The notes: generated by a model from the letters alone, not told the origin. A stretch of 64,000 nucleotides of DNA from Halodesulfovibrio spirochaetisodalis (GCF_001672295.1 NZ_JXMS01000013.1:23368-87367); one strand, 5' to 3'. Positions 7,993 through 17,493 are shown, numbered from the stretch's first letter. Program-made: numbers and translations.

Positions 7993-9021
7993 ATGACTCT
8001 TGAACTTATCTGGTTTTTATTATGGGGAGTCCTCTGGAGTGTCTACTTTGTGTTAGACGGCTTTGATCTCGGACTCGGAACCCTGTTCCCGTTCTTTGCA
8101 AAGAATGAGCGCGAAAAGCGCGTTCTGTATAATACAGTTGCACCTTTCTGGGATGGTAACGAAGTATGGCTTATCGCTGCCGGCGGTATCACCTTCGCTG
8201 CATTCCCTAGAGCCTACGCAATCATGTTCAGTGCTCTTTATGCACCGCTTCTCATTATCCTGTTTGCACTCATCATGCGTGCAGCAAGCTTTGAGTTCCG
8301 TAATAAAGTAGATTCTGATGGCTGGCGTAAAATGTGGGACGTATTCCAGTTCCTCGGCAACTTTATTCCTGCATTGCTCTTCGGTGTAGCATTTGCCAAC
8401 ATCTTCCAGGGCATTCCGTTTGACGCAGACGGCGTATACTACGGCAGCATTATTAAACTGCTCAACGTATACGGCATTATTGGCGGCCTGTTCTTTGTAA
8501 TCAACTTTGCAATGCACGGCGCAATGTGGCTTTCCATGAAGTCTGACGGTGAAATTCACGATCGTGCGATTTCCTATGCAAAGAAATTGTGGCCGTTCAC
8601 TGTAGCTCTGGCTGTTGCGTTCCTCGCTGCTACCGGCTTCTACACTGATCTGTTTGCAAACTACCAGAAGAACGGCGTACTGCTTGTAATTCCTGCAATC
8701 GGTGTGACTGCGCTGCTTATGGTTCGTATCTTCCTTGCTGGTGGACGTAACCACCTCGCATGGATCAGCAACGCGATCTCCATTTTCTCCGTAATCATGT
8801 TCGGTGTAATCGGCATGTTCCCGAAATTGCTGCCATCAAGCCTTGATCCTGCTGCGTCTGTTACTGTGTACAACGGTGCGTCCAGTACCCTCACTCTGCA
8901 GATTATGCTCGGTGTTGTGGTTGTGATCATCCCGCTTGTTCTTCTCTACCAGCTCTGGGCTGTTAAACTGCTCATGCATGTAGTAGATGACAAAGTGCTC
9001 GATTCTGACGAATCTTACTAG
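7993..9021 (+). CDS. cydB: cytochrome bd oxidase subunit II
   Basis: 342 aa, about eight or nine membrane segments. The N-terminus ELIWFLLWGVLWSVYFVLDG followed by FDLG is the CydB signature. It is the partner of CydA in the bd oxidase. GAGAGG precedes the ATG. No CydX-like small gene follows; the operon ends in a terminator 22 bp after the stop. Confidence 0.95.
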   Translation: MTLELIWFLLWGVLWSVYFVLDGFDLGLGTLFPFFAKNEREKRVLYNTVAPFWDGNEVWLIAAGGITFAAFPRAYAIMFSALYAPLLIILFALIMRAASFEFRNKVDSDGWRKMWDVFQFLGNFIPALLFGVAFANIFQGIPFDADGVYYGSIIKLLNVYGIIGGLFFVINFAMHGAMWLSMKSDGEIHDRAISYAKKLWPFTVALAVAFLAATGFYTDLFANYQKNGVLLVIPAIGVTALLMVRIFLAGGRNHLAWISNAISIFSVIMFGVIGMFPKLLPSSLDPAASVTVYNGASSTLTLQIMLGVVVVIIPLVLLYQLWAVKLLMHVVDDKVLDSDESY

Positions 9022-9042
9022 CACCTGATAGAATACAATAAA

Positions 9043-9076
9043 AAAAGGCTGTCCTGCATATGCAGGGCAGCCTTTT
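9043..9076. terminator. bidirectional terminator between cydB and ychJ-like gene
   Basis: AAAAGGCTGTCCTGCA and TGCAGGGCAGCCTTTTT form a long stem with T-runs on both strands, between convergent genes. Confidence 0.9.
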
Positions 9077-9131
9077 TGGTGTTCAGAATATCAACACATC
9101 AAATCAGATGTGTCTTGTACAGTCGCGATAC

Positions 9132-9623
9132 CTAGTTCTTACCGCAACATTTTTTAAATTTCTTACCTGAACCACAAGGGCAAGGCTCGTTACGGCCTAC
9201 TTTCGGGGTCTCACGGCGGTAGGTATCGTGGTTCTGTACCATGCCTTCTACGTAGAACCAATCTTTACCTTCTTTGCGGAAGAAGCTGTGTTCATGGAGT
9301 TCCTGCGGCATACCACCAAGTTTGTAGTGAGCAACGAATTCAACTTCGCCAACCTCATCATTTTCGCCACCAGCTTTCGTGTCGAGAATCTCAAGGCCAG
9401 TCCAGGAGATCTTTTCAGACCACTCCTTAATTTCGTCTACAGAAAGATCGCCACGCATTTCAGGGTGCATGGAGGTACCAAGGTACTCATAGATTCCTTT
9501 TACATGTGCAGAGTAACGGGAACGCATGAGTGCTTCTGCTGTAGGAGCAGGAGTTGCACCGGAAATCACAGGTTCACAACATGCAGAAAACTCAAGTTCG
9601 GAACCGCAAGGACATTTAGACAT
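9132..9623 (-). CDS. YchJ-family SEC-C motif protein
   Basis: 163 aa. It carries a Cys-rich SEC-C-like motif at both ends: CPCGS...CC near residues 4-16 and [15 protein letters not shown] near the C-terminus, each a likely zinc site. The middle is an NTF2-like YchJ core ([18 protein letters not shown]). Its function is unknown; SEC-C motifs bind zinc and often mediate contacts with SecB or ribosome-associated factors. It is monocistronic, convergent with cydB, with GGAAG upstream of the ATG. Confidence 0.85.
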   Translation of the reverse strand: MSKCPCGSELEFSACCEPVISGATPAPTAEALMRSRYSAHVKGIYEYLGTSMHPEMRGDLSVDEIKEWSEKISWTGLEILDTKAGGENDEVGEVEFVAHYKLGGMPQELHEHSFFRKEGKDWFYVEGMVQNHDTYRRETPKVGRNEPCPCGSGKKFKKCCGKN

Positions 9624-9963
9624 GATTACTTCCTTATATCTTAGTAATTTTTCAATTCTATTTCAAAATCAGATTGTGCTAAAAAAAGGTGTACAGACCA
9701 CTTAGTTACTAGTCTGATACGACAGAGAATCTGCCACGACTATACTTTTCGATATGGACACAATACGCTGATGAGTGGGTACAACATTCAAATTAGACTT
9801 GCAAGATTTCCATACCTGACTAAAATAACAGACAATTTATAATAGCTTCAAGACAAGTTTGCTGTGATATTCTCACGCAAGCACTCATCTAACGTTTTTT
9901 TCTATTTTAGAAAAAACACACGCGGCGTGTATTCCCCTTTAATAAATATGGGACAATTCTACT
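9624..9963. other. divergent intergenic region
   Basis: 340 bp between the ychJ-like gene (minus) and the PilZ gene (plus). It is AT-rich. No RNA gene, repeat or strong palindrome is seen. Confidence 0.4.
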
Positions 9964-10362
9964 ATGCCACAAGAGGCTCATTATAAGGAACGCAGGGCAC
10001 AGACACGTTATCCCCATCCATTTACAGCATCCATTGCGGAATTTGTTTTCCCCATGTCGTGCCAGCCGGAATTTGAGGCTGAATGTATAGACATAACCTC
10101 CAAAGGTGCCATGCTGAAAGTTGACTCCGTCATCCCCAAAGGAAGCGTACAGCAAGTTTGTATAGAACTTCCGGGCTTTGAAAAGAAACTCCAAAGAGTC
10201 AATCAGGTTCCTTGTGATCTTCCTTGCAAAATCCGCGTAGTCTCGCGGGTCATCTGGTCAACGGTTAAAGAGGGGGCTTCGGTAATCGGCATAGAGTTTC
10301 TAAATATGGGCAAAAGCGCTGAACAGGCACTTACCCGCTATCTAAAAGACAATAAGTCCTGA
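9964..10362 (+). CDS. PilZ-domain protein
   Basis: 132 aa. The RRAQTR motif at about residues 10-15 and the D-I-T-S-K-G block near residue 43 are the two c-di-GMP-binding signatures (RxxxR and (D/N)xSxxG). The rest is a single PilZ beta-barrel ending GIEFLNM. It probably responds to c-di-GMP, which the GGDEF protein at 14664 could supply. It is monocistronic with its own terminator. Confidence 0.8.
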   Translation: MPQEAHYKERRAQTRYPHPFTASIAEFVFPMSCQPEFEAECIDITSKGAMLKVDSVIPKGSVQQVCIELPGFEKKLQRVNQVPCDLPCKIRVVSRVIWSTVKEGASVIGIEFLNMGKSAEQALTRYLKDNKS

Positions 10363-10382
10363 AAGGACGATCTGTATATTTC

Positions 10383-10418
10383 AAAAAAAGCCATGCACCT
10401 GCATGGCTCTTTTTTTAT
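10383..10418 (+). terminator. terminator of PilZ gene
   Basis: AGCCATGCA and TGCATGGCT are separated by two bases and flanked by A7 and T8. Confidence 0.9.
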
Positions 10419-10562
10419 AACAATGACCGATTATCATTGATGATGCATTGTAACATCATCCCATAAAAAAATAACTCCTCTCCAAAACTCTCGCAACACA
10501 GACTGTACGTACCTTCCCCATCAATGATGTTTTTTTGTACTTGCCTACTTTATCAATGTTTA

Positions 10563-10591
10563 TTGACACAAACACACACTTTTCGCATATT
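10563..10591 (+). promoter_or_regulatory. sigma-70-type promoter
   Basis: TTGACA (10563-10568), a 17-base spacer and CATATT (10586-10591) lie about 70 bp upstream of the orphan gene at 10663. The -35 is perfect and the -10 weaker. Confidence 0.5.
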
Positions 10592-10662
10592 TGTAATGAT
10601 TCAGCTATGTTGTTTATGTTTAGCTTCCCCCTGTTGTTCAGGAAAAAACAAAGGACATGGTC

Positions 10663-11046
10663 ATGGCAGAAACTTCGCGTACAGCCCGCAAGACACAGGA
10701 AATGCAATCACTCCTTTCCGAGTCATTTAAACAAAAGATCCAGCATGTTCCCCTTCAAGAAGAAGTACAAACCGACATCCACCGAATCATGCTCGCTCTC
10801 GGATACGCAATTGCGCTGACTCCTGCCGGAACAACTGCATTTACAAGGCAGACCAGCTACAAAGGACTTGATGTGCGTGTGTGGGTAATGAACGAACACC
10901 AAAACGGATTTCCAGGCTCACTCCTTGAACCGGTATGGATCGGTTACTACTCACAAGGTGATCAGCATGAAATGCTGGAAGATTTCGAATACCCACGCCT
11001 TATGGATTTTTTGCAAGAATTCCATCCGGAAATTTTTAGCTCATAA
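10663..11046 (+). CDS. uncharacterised 127-aa protein
   Basis: Not recognised. The start is put at 10663 (MAETSRTARK) because AGGA at 10652-10655 sits seven bases upstream; the ATG at 10657 is too close. It is soluble, with no signal peptide. It has a basic, Ser/Thr-rich N-terminus, a helical middle (EVQTDIHRIMLALGYAIAL) and an acidic aromatic C-terminus (LEDFEYPRLMDFLQEF). It is monocistronic between its own promoter and a strong terminator, just upstream of serS. Confidence 0.6.
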   Translation: MAETSRTARKTQEMQSLLSESFKQKIQHVPLQEEVQTDIHRIMLALGYAIALTPAGTTAFTRQTSYKGLDVRVWVMNEHQNGFPGSLLEPVWIGYYSQGDQHEMLEDFEYPRLMDFLQEFHPEIFSS

Positions 11047-11086
11047 TCCTGTCCGCAGGCGAAAAACAACACACTCCTACTCACAA

Positions 11087-11126
11087 AAAATATGGCGTCA
11101 ACGTATCTAAGTTGACGCCATATTTT
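11087..11126 (+). terminator. terminator before serS
   Basis: AAAATATGGCGTCAAC and GTTGACGCCATATTTT form a 16-bp perfect stem with an 8-nt loop. Confidence 0.85.
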
Positions 11127-11176
11127 CCTGCGGCTATGCTAACCAATCGTACAAATTTTCAAGGAGCCGCATTTCA

Positions 11177-12466
11177 ATGCTCGATCTCAAACTTTTGCAG
11201 AAAAATCCGCAAGTTGTAGCTGAAGCTTTGGCTAAACGAAACTCTTCTATTAATGTTGAAGAGTTCACTAAAATTGATAAACGTCGCAGAGAGTTACTCG
11301 TAGAACTTGAATCTCTTAAAAGCGAACGCAACAAAGCTTCCGGCGATGTAGCTAAGATGAAACGCTCAGGCGAAGATGCATCTGAGCTTATCGCCCGCCT
11401 CGGTTCATTGTCCGATAAAATTAAAGAGCTTGATGCCGAAACGGATACCATTAAAGCTGAAATGAACGAATGGCTTATTGCTGTTCCGAATATACCACAC
11501 GAAAGTGCTCCTGTTGGTGCAGATGAAGACGACAACGTTGAACTGCACAAATGGGGCGAAAAGCCTTCCATGTCCTTCACTCCTAAAGAACATTGGGAGA
11601 TTGCAGAGACTATGGGCGGCCTTGATTTTGAACGCGCTGCCAAACTTACCGGTTCCCGCTTTGCAGTACTGTGGGGCTGGGCTGCTCGTCTGGAACGCGC
11701 GCTTATCAACCTGTTCCTCGATATGCAGACTAACGAACACGGCTACACTGAAGTGTTCCCGCCTGCTATCGTAAACAGCACCACCATGACCGGTACCGGT
11801 CAGCTGCCTAAATTTGAAGAAGACCTTTTCCGTCTTAACCATAAAGACTACTACCTCATCCCGACTGCTGAAGTGCCACTGACCAACATGCACTCAGGCG
11901 AAGTTCTGGATGAAGAAGATCTACCGCGTGCATTTACAGCGCAAACCCAGTGCTTCCGCTCTGAAGCAGGCAGCTACGGTAAAGACACAAAGGGCCTGTT
12001 CCGCCAGCACCAGTTCACCAAAGTTGAAATGGTTCGCTATGCGCATCCGGATTCTTCTTACGATGATCTTGAAAAAATGCGTCAGCATGCAGAAAACATT
12101 CTCCAGCGCCTTGGCCTGCACTACCGTGTAGTAACCTTGTGCACCGGTGACATGGGCTTTTCTTCCGCAAAAACATACGACATCGAAGTATGGTTGCCTG
12201 GTCAGAACAAGTACCGTGAAGTTTCCTCCTGCTCTAACTGCGTAGATTTTCAGGCACGCCGTGCTAACCTCAAGTTTAAACGCAAAGGCGGTAAAAAACC
12301 TGAGTTTGTGCACACACTAAACGGTTCCGGCCTTCCTACCGGCCGTACAATGATTGCGATCATCGAGAACTACCAGCAGGAAGACGGTTCCATCGTTATC
12401 CCTGAAGCTTTGCGTCCGTACATGGGTGGCCTTGAAAAAATCACCCCGGATATGGCTACAAAATAA
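11177..12466 (+). CDS. serS: seryl-tRNA synthetase
   Basis: 429 aa, the normal length. The N-terminal coiled-coil arm (about residues 25-105) is followed by the class II catalytic core, with [18 protein letters not shown] (motif-2 region begins [21 protein letters not shown]) and motif 3 [19 protein letters not shown]. It charges tRNA-Ser, and is used for tRNA-Sec too where present. AAGGAG precedes the ATG. It lies directly upstream of the tRNA-Lys array but on a separate transcript. Confidence 0.97.
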   Translation: MLDLKLLQKNPQVVAEALAKRNSSINVEEFTKIDKRRRELLVELESLKSERNKASGDVAKMKRSGEDASELIARLGSLSDKIKELDAETDTIKAEMNEWLIAVPNIPHESAPVGADEDDNVELHKWGEKPSMSFTPKEHWEIAETMGGLDFERAAKLTGSRFAVLWGWAARLERALINLFLDMQTNEHGYTEVFPPAIVNSTTMTGTGQLPKFEEDLFRLNHKDYYLIPTAEVPLTNMHSGEVLDEEDLPRAFTAQTQCFRSEAGSYGKDTKGLFRQHQFTKVEMVRYAHPDSSYDDLEKMRQHAENILQRLGLHYRVVTLCTGDMGFSSAKTYDIEVWLPGQNKYREVSSCSNCVDFQARRANLKFKRKGGKKPEFVHTLNGSGLPTGRTMIAIIENYQQEDGSIVIPEALRPYMGGLEKITPDMATK

Positions 12467-12493
12467 AAAAATCACTTTTTTTTCAAAAAGTGT

Positions 12494-12520
12494 TTGACAA
12501 TCTGAGTGCTCAACTATAGA
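12494..12520 (+). promoter_or_regulatory. promoter of tRNA-Lys copy 1
   Basis: TTGACA at 12494-12499 and TATAGA at 12515-12520, 15-base spacer. The same layout precedes all three copies. Confidence 0.55.
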
Positions 12521-12536
12521 ACTGCACTCCTCAAAC

Positions 12537-12612
12537 GGGTCGTTAACTCAGTTGGTAGAGTATCTGCCTTTTAAGCAGAGAGTCACTGGTTCGAGCCCAG
12601 TACGACCCACCA
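12537..12612 (+). tRNA. tRNA-Lys (anticodon TTT), copy 1
   Basis: 76 nt with encoded CCA. The acceptor stem GGGTCGT/ACGACCC is perfect, the anticodon loop is CTTTTAA between TCTGC and GCAGA, and the T-loop is GGTTCGAGCCC-type. Identical to the copies at 12749 and 12967. A hairpin (12623-12646) follows. Confidence 0.97.
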
Positions 12613-12622
12613 CTGAATTTAC

Positions 12623-12646
12623 AGACCGGAATTTCGGTTCCGGTCT
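12623..12646 (+). terminator. hairpin after tRNA-Lys copy 1
   Basis: AGACCGGAA pairs with TTCCGGTCT, followed by AATTTATT. Confidence 0.6.
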
Positions 12647-12705
12647 AATTTATTCACCACCGTTTGAGTAAGGTAACGCAATGTTAATTTTTCCTAGAAA
12701 ATTAT

Positions 12706-12732
12706 TTGACATGAGGATGCGAAGCCTATAAA
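12706..12732 (+). promoter_or_regulatory. promoter of tRNA-Lys copy 2
   Basis: TTGACA at 12706-12711 and TATAAA at 12727-12732, 15-base spacer. The spacer sequence differs from the other two copies. Confidence 0.55.
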
Positions 12733-12748
12733 AAACTTTTCCTCAAGA

Positions 12749-12824
12749 GGGTCGTTAACTCAGTTGGTAGAGTATCTGCCTTTTAAGCAGAGAGTCACTG
12801 GTTCGAGCCCAGTACGACCCACCA
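12749..12824 (+). tRNA. tRNA-Lys (anticodon TTT), copy 2
   Basis: 76 nt, identical in sequence to copy 1 including the CCA end. It has its own promoter and a strong terminator at 12835-12868. Confidence 0.97.
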
Positions 12825-12834
12825 CTGGATACAT

Positions 12835-12868
12835 AAGCCGTATTTGCGAAAGCGAATACGGCTTTTTT
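12835..12868 (+). terminator. terminator of tRNA-Lys copy 2
   Basis: AAGCCGTATTTGC / GCGAATACGGCTT stem followed by T6. Confidence 0.9.
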
Positions 12869-12925
12869 GGGTGCTGAAGGTGTGCATTAGAGCTCTTGAG
12901 AAAACATACTTTTTTCGAAAAATGT

Positions 12926-12952
12926 TTGACAAGATGACTCGGAATCTATAAA
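12926..12952 (+). promoter_or_regulatory. promoter of tRNA-Lys copy 3
   Basis: TTGACA at 12926-12931 and TATAAA at 12947-12952, 15-base spacer. Confidence 0.55.
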
Positions 12953-12966
12953 TCACATCTCCGAAC

Positions 12967-13042
12967 GGGTCGTTAACTCAGTTGGTAGAGTATCTGCCTT
13001 TTAAGCAGAGAGTCACTGGTTCGAGCCCAGTACGACCCACCA
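12967..13042 (+). tRNA. tRNA-Lys (anticodon TTT), copy 3
   Basis: 76 nt, identical to copies 1 and 2. It is followed by a terminator at 13053-13089 nearly the same as that of copy 2. Confidence 0.97.
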
Positions 13043-13052
13043 CTGGATATAT

Positions 13053-13089
13053 AAGCCGTATTTGCGAAAGCAAATACGGCTTTTTTTTT
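13053..13089 (+). terminator. terminator of tRNA-Lys copy 3
   Basis: AAGCCGTATTTGC / GCAAATACGGCTT stem followed by T8. It differs from the copy-2 terminator by one stem base, so these two units are recent duplicates. Confidence 0.9.
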
Positions 13090-13213
13090 ATGTCCGAACT
13101 CAACGTTTGTTCATCGGAAACAGCTAATCTCTAAAAAGCTCTTTTGCACTTATCTCTCGCCTTTTCAGTCTTTTTTACAGTCTCGCTAACCAGACAATGA
13201 GCTCCAATCATAC

Positions 13214-13248
13214 AAAAAGGCTGTCCCACCTGATGCAGGACAGCCCTT
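13214..13248 (-). terminator. terminator of mtnA
   Basis: On the minus strand GGCTGTCC and GGACAGCC form a stem followed by T5, 60 bp after the mtnA stop. Confidence 0.8.
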
Positions 13249-13309
13249 ACGTGTTATTCAAAACATAGCACAGAATGATTACAAAGAATCTCCTGCCGCC
13301 AAATAAAAA

Positions 13310-14359
13310 TTACTTACCTTGCTCTTCGAAAGCTTTTTTAATGGACTCAGCAAACGGAGGACGCAGCACACCCACTTCTGTCACAATTCCTGCGATCAGT
13401 TCATTTGGAGTCGGATCAAACGCAAAGTTAAAAACAGGAACGTCATCAGGCGTAATCTGAGTTTCACCCACGTGCGTCACTTCCAGAGGGGTACGGTCTT
13501 CAATGGGGGTCGAGTCACCGTCAGGCATGTTTCTATCAATTGTGGACAATGGTGCCGCCACATAGAAAGGAACATTGTGAGCTTTTGCAAGAAGCGCCAC
13601 AGAATAGGTTCCAATCTTGTTTACAGCATCACCATTTGCGGCAACACGGTCAGCACCTACAACAACCTTATCCACCATACCGCGGCGCATAAGAAGCCCG
13701 CATGCGTTGTCGCAGGCAACGGAAACAGGAATACCGTCTTCTTTTAATTCATATGCGGTAAGACGTGCTCCCTGAAGAAATGGGCGGGTTTCATTCGCAA
13801 TAACAGAGATGTCTTTCTTACCTGCGTCGACAGCGCCTCGAACTACGCCCAACGCTGTCCCGTATCCTGCTGTTGCAAGGGCACCTGCGTTACAATGTGT
13901 CATCACGGTGTCACCATCATCAATAACAGATGCACCATGGACGCCGATTTGTTTGCAGATCTCAATATCTTCTTTATGGATAATCTTTGCTTCTTCCAGC
14001 CAGATATCCATAAGTGCTTCAAGAGTTTCTGCCTGAGAAGATTCCCACAGAGCCTTCATGCGCTCCACACCCCAGCGTAAGTTCACGGCTGTAGGGCGTG
14101 CTTCTGCGATCTCTTCAAGCTTTGCTTCAAGCTCTTTTTTCCAATCTTCACTTCCTGCCACTTCTTTTGCTGCAATCCAGCAACCGTATGCAGCTGTAAC
14201 GCCAATGGCAGGCGCGCCACGCACAACCATAGTCTGCAATGCATAGATAATATTTTCTACGGTATGGCAATAGTAATCGTCTTCACATGCTGGCAGGTAA
14301 CGCTGATCAAGCAGCACAAGGGCTGCATCTTCATCAGAAAAACGAATATGACGTTCCAT
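13310..14359 (-). CDS. mtnA: S-methyl-5-thioribose-1-phosphate isomerase
   Basis: 349 aa, the usual length. Family motifs are [15 protein letters not shown] (about residues 46-60), [19 protein letters not shown] with the catalytic Cys (about residue 156) and [20 protein letters not shown] with the catalytic Asp. It isomerises methylthioribose-1-phosphate to the ribulose form in methionine salvage. No other salvage gene is in the window. It is divergent from the diguanylate cyclase gene across 304 bp. Confidence 0.95.
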   Translation of the reverse strand: MERHIRFSDEDAALVLLDQRYLPACEDDYYCHTVENIIYALQTMVVRGAPAIGVTAAYGCWIAAKEVAGSEDWKKELEAKLEEIAEARPTAVNLRWGVERMKALWESSQAETLEALMDIWLEEAKIIHKEDIEICKQIGVHGASVIDDGDTVMTHCNAGALATAGYGTALGVVRGAVDAGKKDISVIANETRPFLQGARLTAYELKEDGIPVSVACDNACGLLMRRGMVDKVVVGADRVAANGDAVNKIGTYSVALLAKAHNVPFYVAAPLSTIDRNMPDGDSTPIEDRTPLEVTHVGETQITPDDVPVFNFAFDPTPNELIAGIVTEVGVLRPPFAESIKKAFEEQGK

Positions 14360-14663
14360 TTTATACTCTCTATGGGTTTAGAAAACGACTCAACGCACCG
14401 ATAAAAGAATTCTGAAGCAAAAATGAGATCGAATAGTACAGACCGCATCTGATACTGAACTCCTATCTGCAACAACTGCATTGTTGCCAAACAGACTCCA
14501 TTGAGTAACGCATTCTGTGAGCAAAAGTTATAGATGCACTGATACCCTGTTGCGCAACTCTGAGCAAGACAGTACACAGGGTTGCTCCACAGGGCACTTC
14601 AGGCTATGACAGGCCTTAGAGAGGGTTGAAATAAAAGATGATATCAAAGTTACGAGGTTAAAT
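14360..14663. other. divergent mtnA/GGDEF intergenic region
   Basis: 304 bp containing both promoters by position. I could not identify a clear -35/-10 pair, riboswitch or operator here. Confidence 0.35.
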
Positions 14664-15971
14664 ATGAGAGCACTCACAAATTTAGTTCTCTCACTGTTCC
14701 TGCCTGTCGCTATCCTTGGGGGGACATATTTTATCGTAATGAATCAGCATGTTATACCAAGATCAGTTATTCCTATTATGCCTGCAATTCCGTTTGTCAT
14801 TGCCTTCATCGGGGGCGCTATGGCGTGGCAATTCAAACGAAGCAGGGCTGTTTTTCTTTTGATACTGATTGCACTTTGTTGCTGGTTTATTACGTTATAC
14901 TTGCCCAATATGAGCAGTACCGGCTTAAGGCTCCGTCAGGCATACGGACTTTCAGCATTACTGCTTCCTATCAACTTGATAATATTTGCGTACTGTGAAG
15001 ACAGGGGCGTGTTAACATTTTGGGGAGCTATTTCCGCAACCTTTATCTCGATACAGGCTGCAATCGTTGCTGCCATACTTACCCCGGCAGCACAGCACAG
15101 CATCATTGCCCAGTTTCAGGCACTTGCAACACCGCTCGACCGAACAGACTTTATTCCTGCATGGGCCAGCAGCTGGACGTTTCTTCCACAGCTTGTACTT
15201 ATTGTTAACGGCAGTGTACTGCTTCTTTTGATCCTCTTTATGATCATTAACCGCGGTAAGCGCGACAGTACGTATGTCACCCTAATTACAAGCTGTATTG
15301 CTGTGCTAGCAGCGTACCACTATGTTGCTATCACCAATGCAAGTGCTTTGTTCTTCACTGCTACAGCCTGCATCATCACGTTGTCCTTGTTTCAGGACTC
15401 CTACTTTATGGCATACGTGGATGAGCTGACCGACCTGCCTTCACGCAGAGCGCTTAATGCAGATTTCAAAAAACTTGGTCGAAAGTACGCGCTGGCAATG
15501 GTCGATATTGACCATTTTAAAAAGTTCAATGACACATACGGTCATGACATCGGTGACGATGTATTGCGCATGGTTGCTGGGCATTTATCCCGTGTTTCCG
15601 GCGGTGGTAGAGCATATCGCTATGGCGGTGAAGAGTTTACCATTGTATTTCCTAAAGGCTCTGCCAAAGAAGCTGAACCACACTTAGATGAACTTCGCAG
15701 GCGCCTTGCCAGCACAGACTTCCATATTCGTGGCGGAAAACGCGCTCCTAAGAAACGTAACGCGCGTAAAGGCAGTGTAAACGTCACTGTCTCTATTGGT
15801 GTCGCAGAACGCTCAGAAGGCGCTCAATCACCGATGGAAGTAGTTAAGCTCGCGGATAAGGCTCTTTACAAAGCAAAGGGCGCAGGCCGAAACATTGTGA
15901 AGCTTGCCGCAGCACCGAGAAACACAAGAAGTGATTCCCGTTCGGAACGAAAGCGTAACGTACGAAAATAA
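14664..15971 (+). CDS. membrane diguanylate cyclase (GGDEF)
   Basis: 435 aa. Residues 1-245 have about seven membrane helices with no known sensor signature. The GGDEF domain starts at DELTDLPSRRAL (253-264), has metal-site D281 in MVDIDHFKKFND, and an intact GGEEF signature at 321-325, so it should make c-di-GMP from two GTP. The RxxD inhibitory site normally just upstream of the signature is absent (the region reads SRVSGGGRAYRY), which suggests no product inhibition. The C-terminal tail is Arg/Lys-rich (from about 405). GAGG precedes the ATG. Confidence 0.9.
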   Translation: MRALTNLVLSLFLPVAILGGTYFIVMNQHVIPRSVIPIMPAIPFVIAFIGGAMAWQFKRSRAVFLLILIALCCWFITLYLPNMSSTGLRLRQAYGLSALLLPINLIIFAYCEDRGVLTFWGAISATFISIQAAIVAAILTPAAQHSIIAQFQALATPLDRTDFIPAWASSWTFLPQLVLIVNGSVLLLLILFMIINRGKRDSTYVTLITSCIAVLAAYHYVAITNASALFFTATACIITLSLFQDSYFMAYVDELTDLPSRRALNADFKKLGRKYALAMVDIDHFKKFNDTYGHDIGDDVLRMVAGHLSRVSGGGRAYRYGGEEFTIVFPKGSAKEAEPHLDELRRRLASTDFHIRGGKRAPKKRNARKGSVNVTVSIGVAERSEGAQSPMEVVKLADKALYKAKGAGRNIVKLAAAPRNTRSDSRSERKRNVRK

Positions 15972-15992
15972 TTTGTTCAGTTCTCGACAAAC

Positions 15993-16031
15993 AAAAAACG
16001 CCAGTTCAAGTAATGAACTGGCGTTTTTTAT
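15993..16031. terminator. terminator after the GGDEF gene
   Basis: AACGCCAGTTC and GAACTGGCGTT form a stem with A-rich left and T6 right flanks, so it can act on both strands. Confidence 0.9.
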
Positions 16032-16557
16032 TCCCAACAGAACAATCTGTGCACCTATCTTCCCCAAAGAAAAACATTCTCCCCGAAAACCTATCGACCA
16101 TGGTAGTTCTCTCAGCCTCAAAGAAGCTTCTTACTAGTGCTCTCTTGAATCTACACTCTTAAAAGCAATGCAAACAATACCCATAATCTCCCCAAACAGC
16201 TTCCCCCCTTTTTTTCCAGCAACACACCACTCGCCGTCTCGAAAATTACAAGCAGCTGTAGTGCATTTATTCTTTTGATGACGGTGCTGTTTCTCCCACG
16301 GAGTGCACAGCAAACGGGATGTGCTGATAGTTACACGGACGCTCCGGAATCAAAAGAATGTATGTACTGCAACTGCCATTTCCACTCTGCCCCCCCAAAA
16401 AACACTCTCCTAATCATTTTTACAGGACACAAAAAAAAAGCGGCTTATCCTTGTACAGGATAAGCCGCCTTACAATTAACTCTGCCACTCGTTAATAGGA
16501 ATTCCCTATTCAACTATACGAAATGCACTGCAATTGTGCGATTGCAGTGCATAATAT
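16032..16557. other. convergent intergenic region
   Basis: About 525 bp between convergent genes. It holds the minus-strand terminator at 16430-16469; otherwise it is AT- and C-rich with no supported gene or RNA. Confidence 0.5.
16430..16469 (-). terminator. terminator of the 16558-17493 gene
   Basis: On the minus strand GGCGGCTTATCCT and AGGATAAGCCGC form a stem followed by nine T. Confidence 0.85.
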
Positions 16558-17493
16558 TTACGCAAGAAGATTGAGAATGCAGGTACCTACAGCAATACCG
16601 AATGCTGGTGGGTCAACGTGGGTGTCGCCGTGGTTCCAGAAGAGACGAGCGCCCAGCTCCTGAAGAAGTGCGCCAGCTACTGCTGCAACTACACAAACTC
16701 CGAGGTTACCGAAGTTAACCCAAGCAATACCAGCAAGAATTGCCTGACAATGCCATACAGGTACACGCTGGATGGTGTCATTACCGAGCTGTAATGCGAT
16801 AAGAGAAACAGCTGCTACAGCCCAACCGATTACTACCTGTGCGGTAACGGTTGCGCCGGAAGCAATGCCTGCAGCTTCTGCATAGTTACCGATTGCCATT
16901 GCAGCACCGCCGGAAACAAGGCCGATACCGATAGCAAACATAATCATGCGAGAGAAAGGCAACATCCACGGTACCCAAGACAGGTTAGTGTCATCGGTGC
17001 CGAGAAGACCAAATTTTTTAATAGATTCAGAGTTACCAAACGGGCTCTGACGAAGGAAAAGTGCGCGAGATACAAATGCGCTGATAAGAACAGTAATAGC
17101 GATGGTGTCCTGCCCTTTCATGAAAGAAGCAAGCCACAGGTTACAAAGGTAACCGAATACAGCGAAAATACCACCAACGAGTAATACGTCCCAGGAAGTA
17201 GGCATGAGAGATGCGAGAATATCCTTAGCTCCACCTGTAGGATGATTCTTGCGAACGCCTTGTGCGTAGTTAGCTGCAGCAACGCCGGCTGCGAAGCCAC
17301 CAACATGTGGGCCGAAAACAGGACCGAATCCGATTACGGAGAACATAAAGTCCCCACCGCCAGCTAAAGCGATCAGACAGCCTGAGAACACAAACAGACC
17401 ACAAAGCACGAAGGACAGCAGCCCGCCAAGAGCACCGCCCAGAATTCCTCCACCAAAACAGACTAGCAACGTCGTTAAGCTTAACGGTTCCAT
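16558..17493 (-). CDS. uncharacterised polytopic membrane protein
   Basis: 311 aa, not assigned to a characterised family. It is very hydrophobic and Gly/Ala-rich with roughly eight or nine membrane segments. The N-terminus has glycine-rich helices (FGGGILGGALGGLLSF, near residue 13). A conserved-looking loop, FGPVFGPHVGGFAAG, lies near residue 56, and a polar block NHGDTHVDPPAFGIA sits just before the last helix. No signal peptidase site or nucleotide motif is seen. GGAGG lies six bases before the ATG. It has its own terminator and sits downstream of, but separate from, the ZraSR-like operon. It could be a transporter or permease; the substrate is unknown. Confidence 0.7.
   Translation of the reverse strand: MEPLSLTTLLVCFGGGILGGALGGLLSFVLCGLFVFSGCLIALAGGGDFMFSVIGFGPVFGPHVGGFAAGVAAANYAQGVRKNHPTGGAKDILASLMPTSWDVLLVGGIFAVFGYLCNLWLASFMKGQDTIAITVLISAFVSRALFLRQSPFGNSESIKKFGLLGTDDTNLSWVPWMLPFSRMIMFAIGIGLVSGGAAMAIGNYAEAAGIASGATVTAQVVIGWAVAAVSLIALQLGNDTIQRVPVWHCQAILAGIAWVNFGNLGVCVVAAVAGALLQELGARLFWNHGDTHVDPPAFGIAVGTCILNLLA

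Noticed and set aside
8053..8754. 233-aa minus-strand frame inside cydB
   Set aside because: Antisense to clear CydB coding sequence, no ribosome site, Cys/Lys-rich nonsense composition.
12469..12492. CACTTTTT/AAAAAGTG hairpin as a serS terminator
   Set aside because: A pure A-T stem with too little stability; it overlaps the tRNA promoter region.
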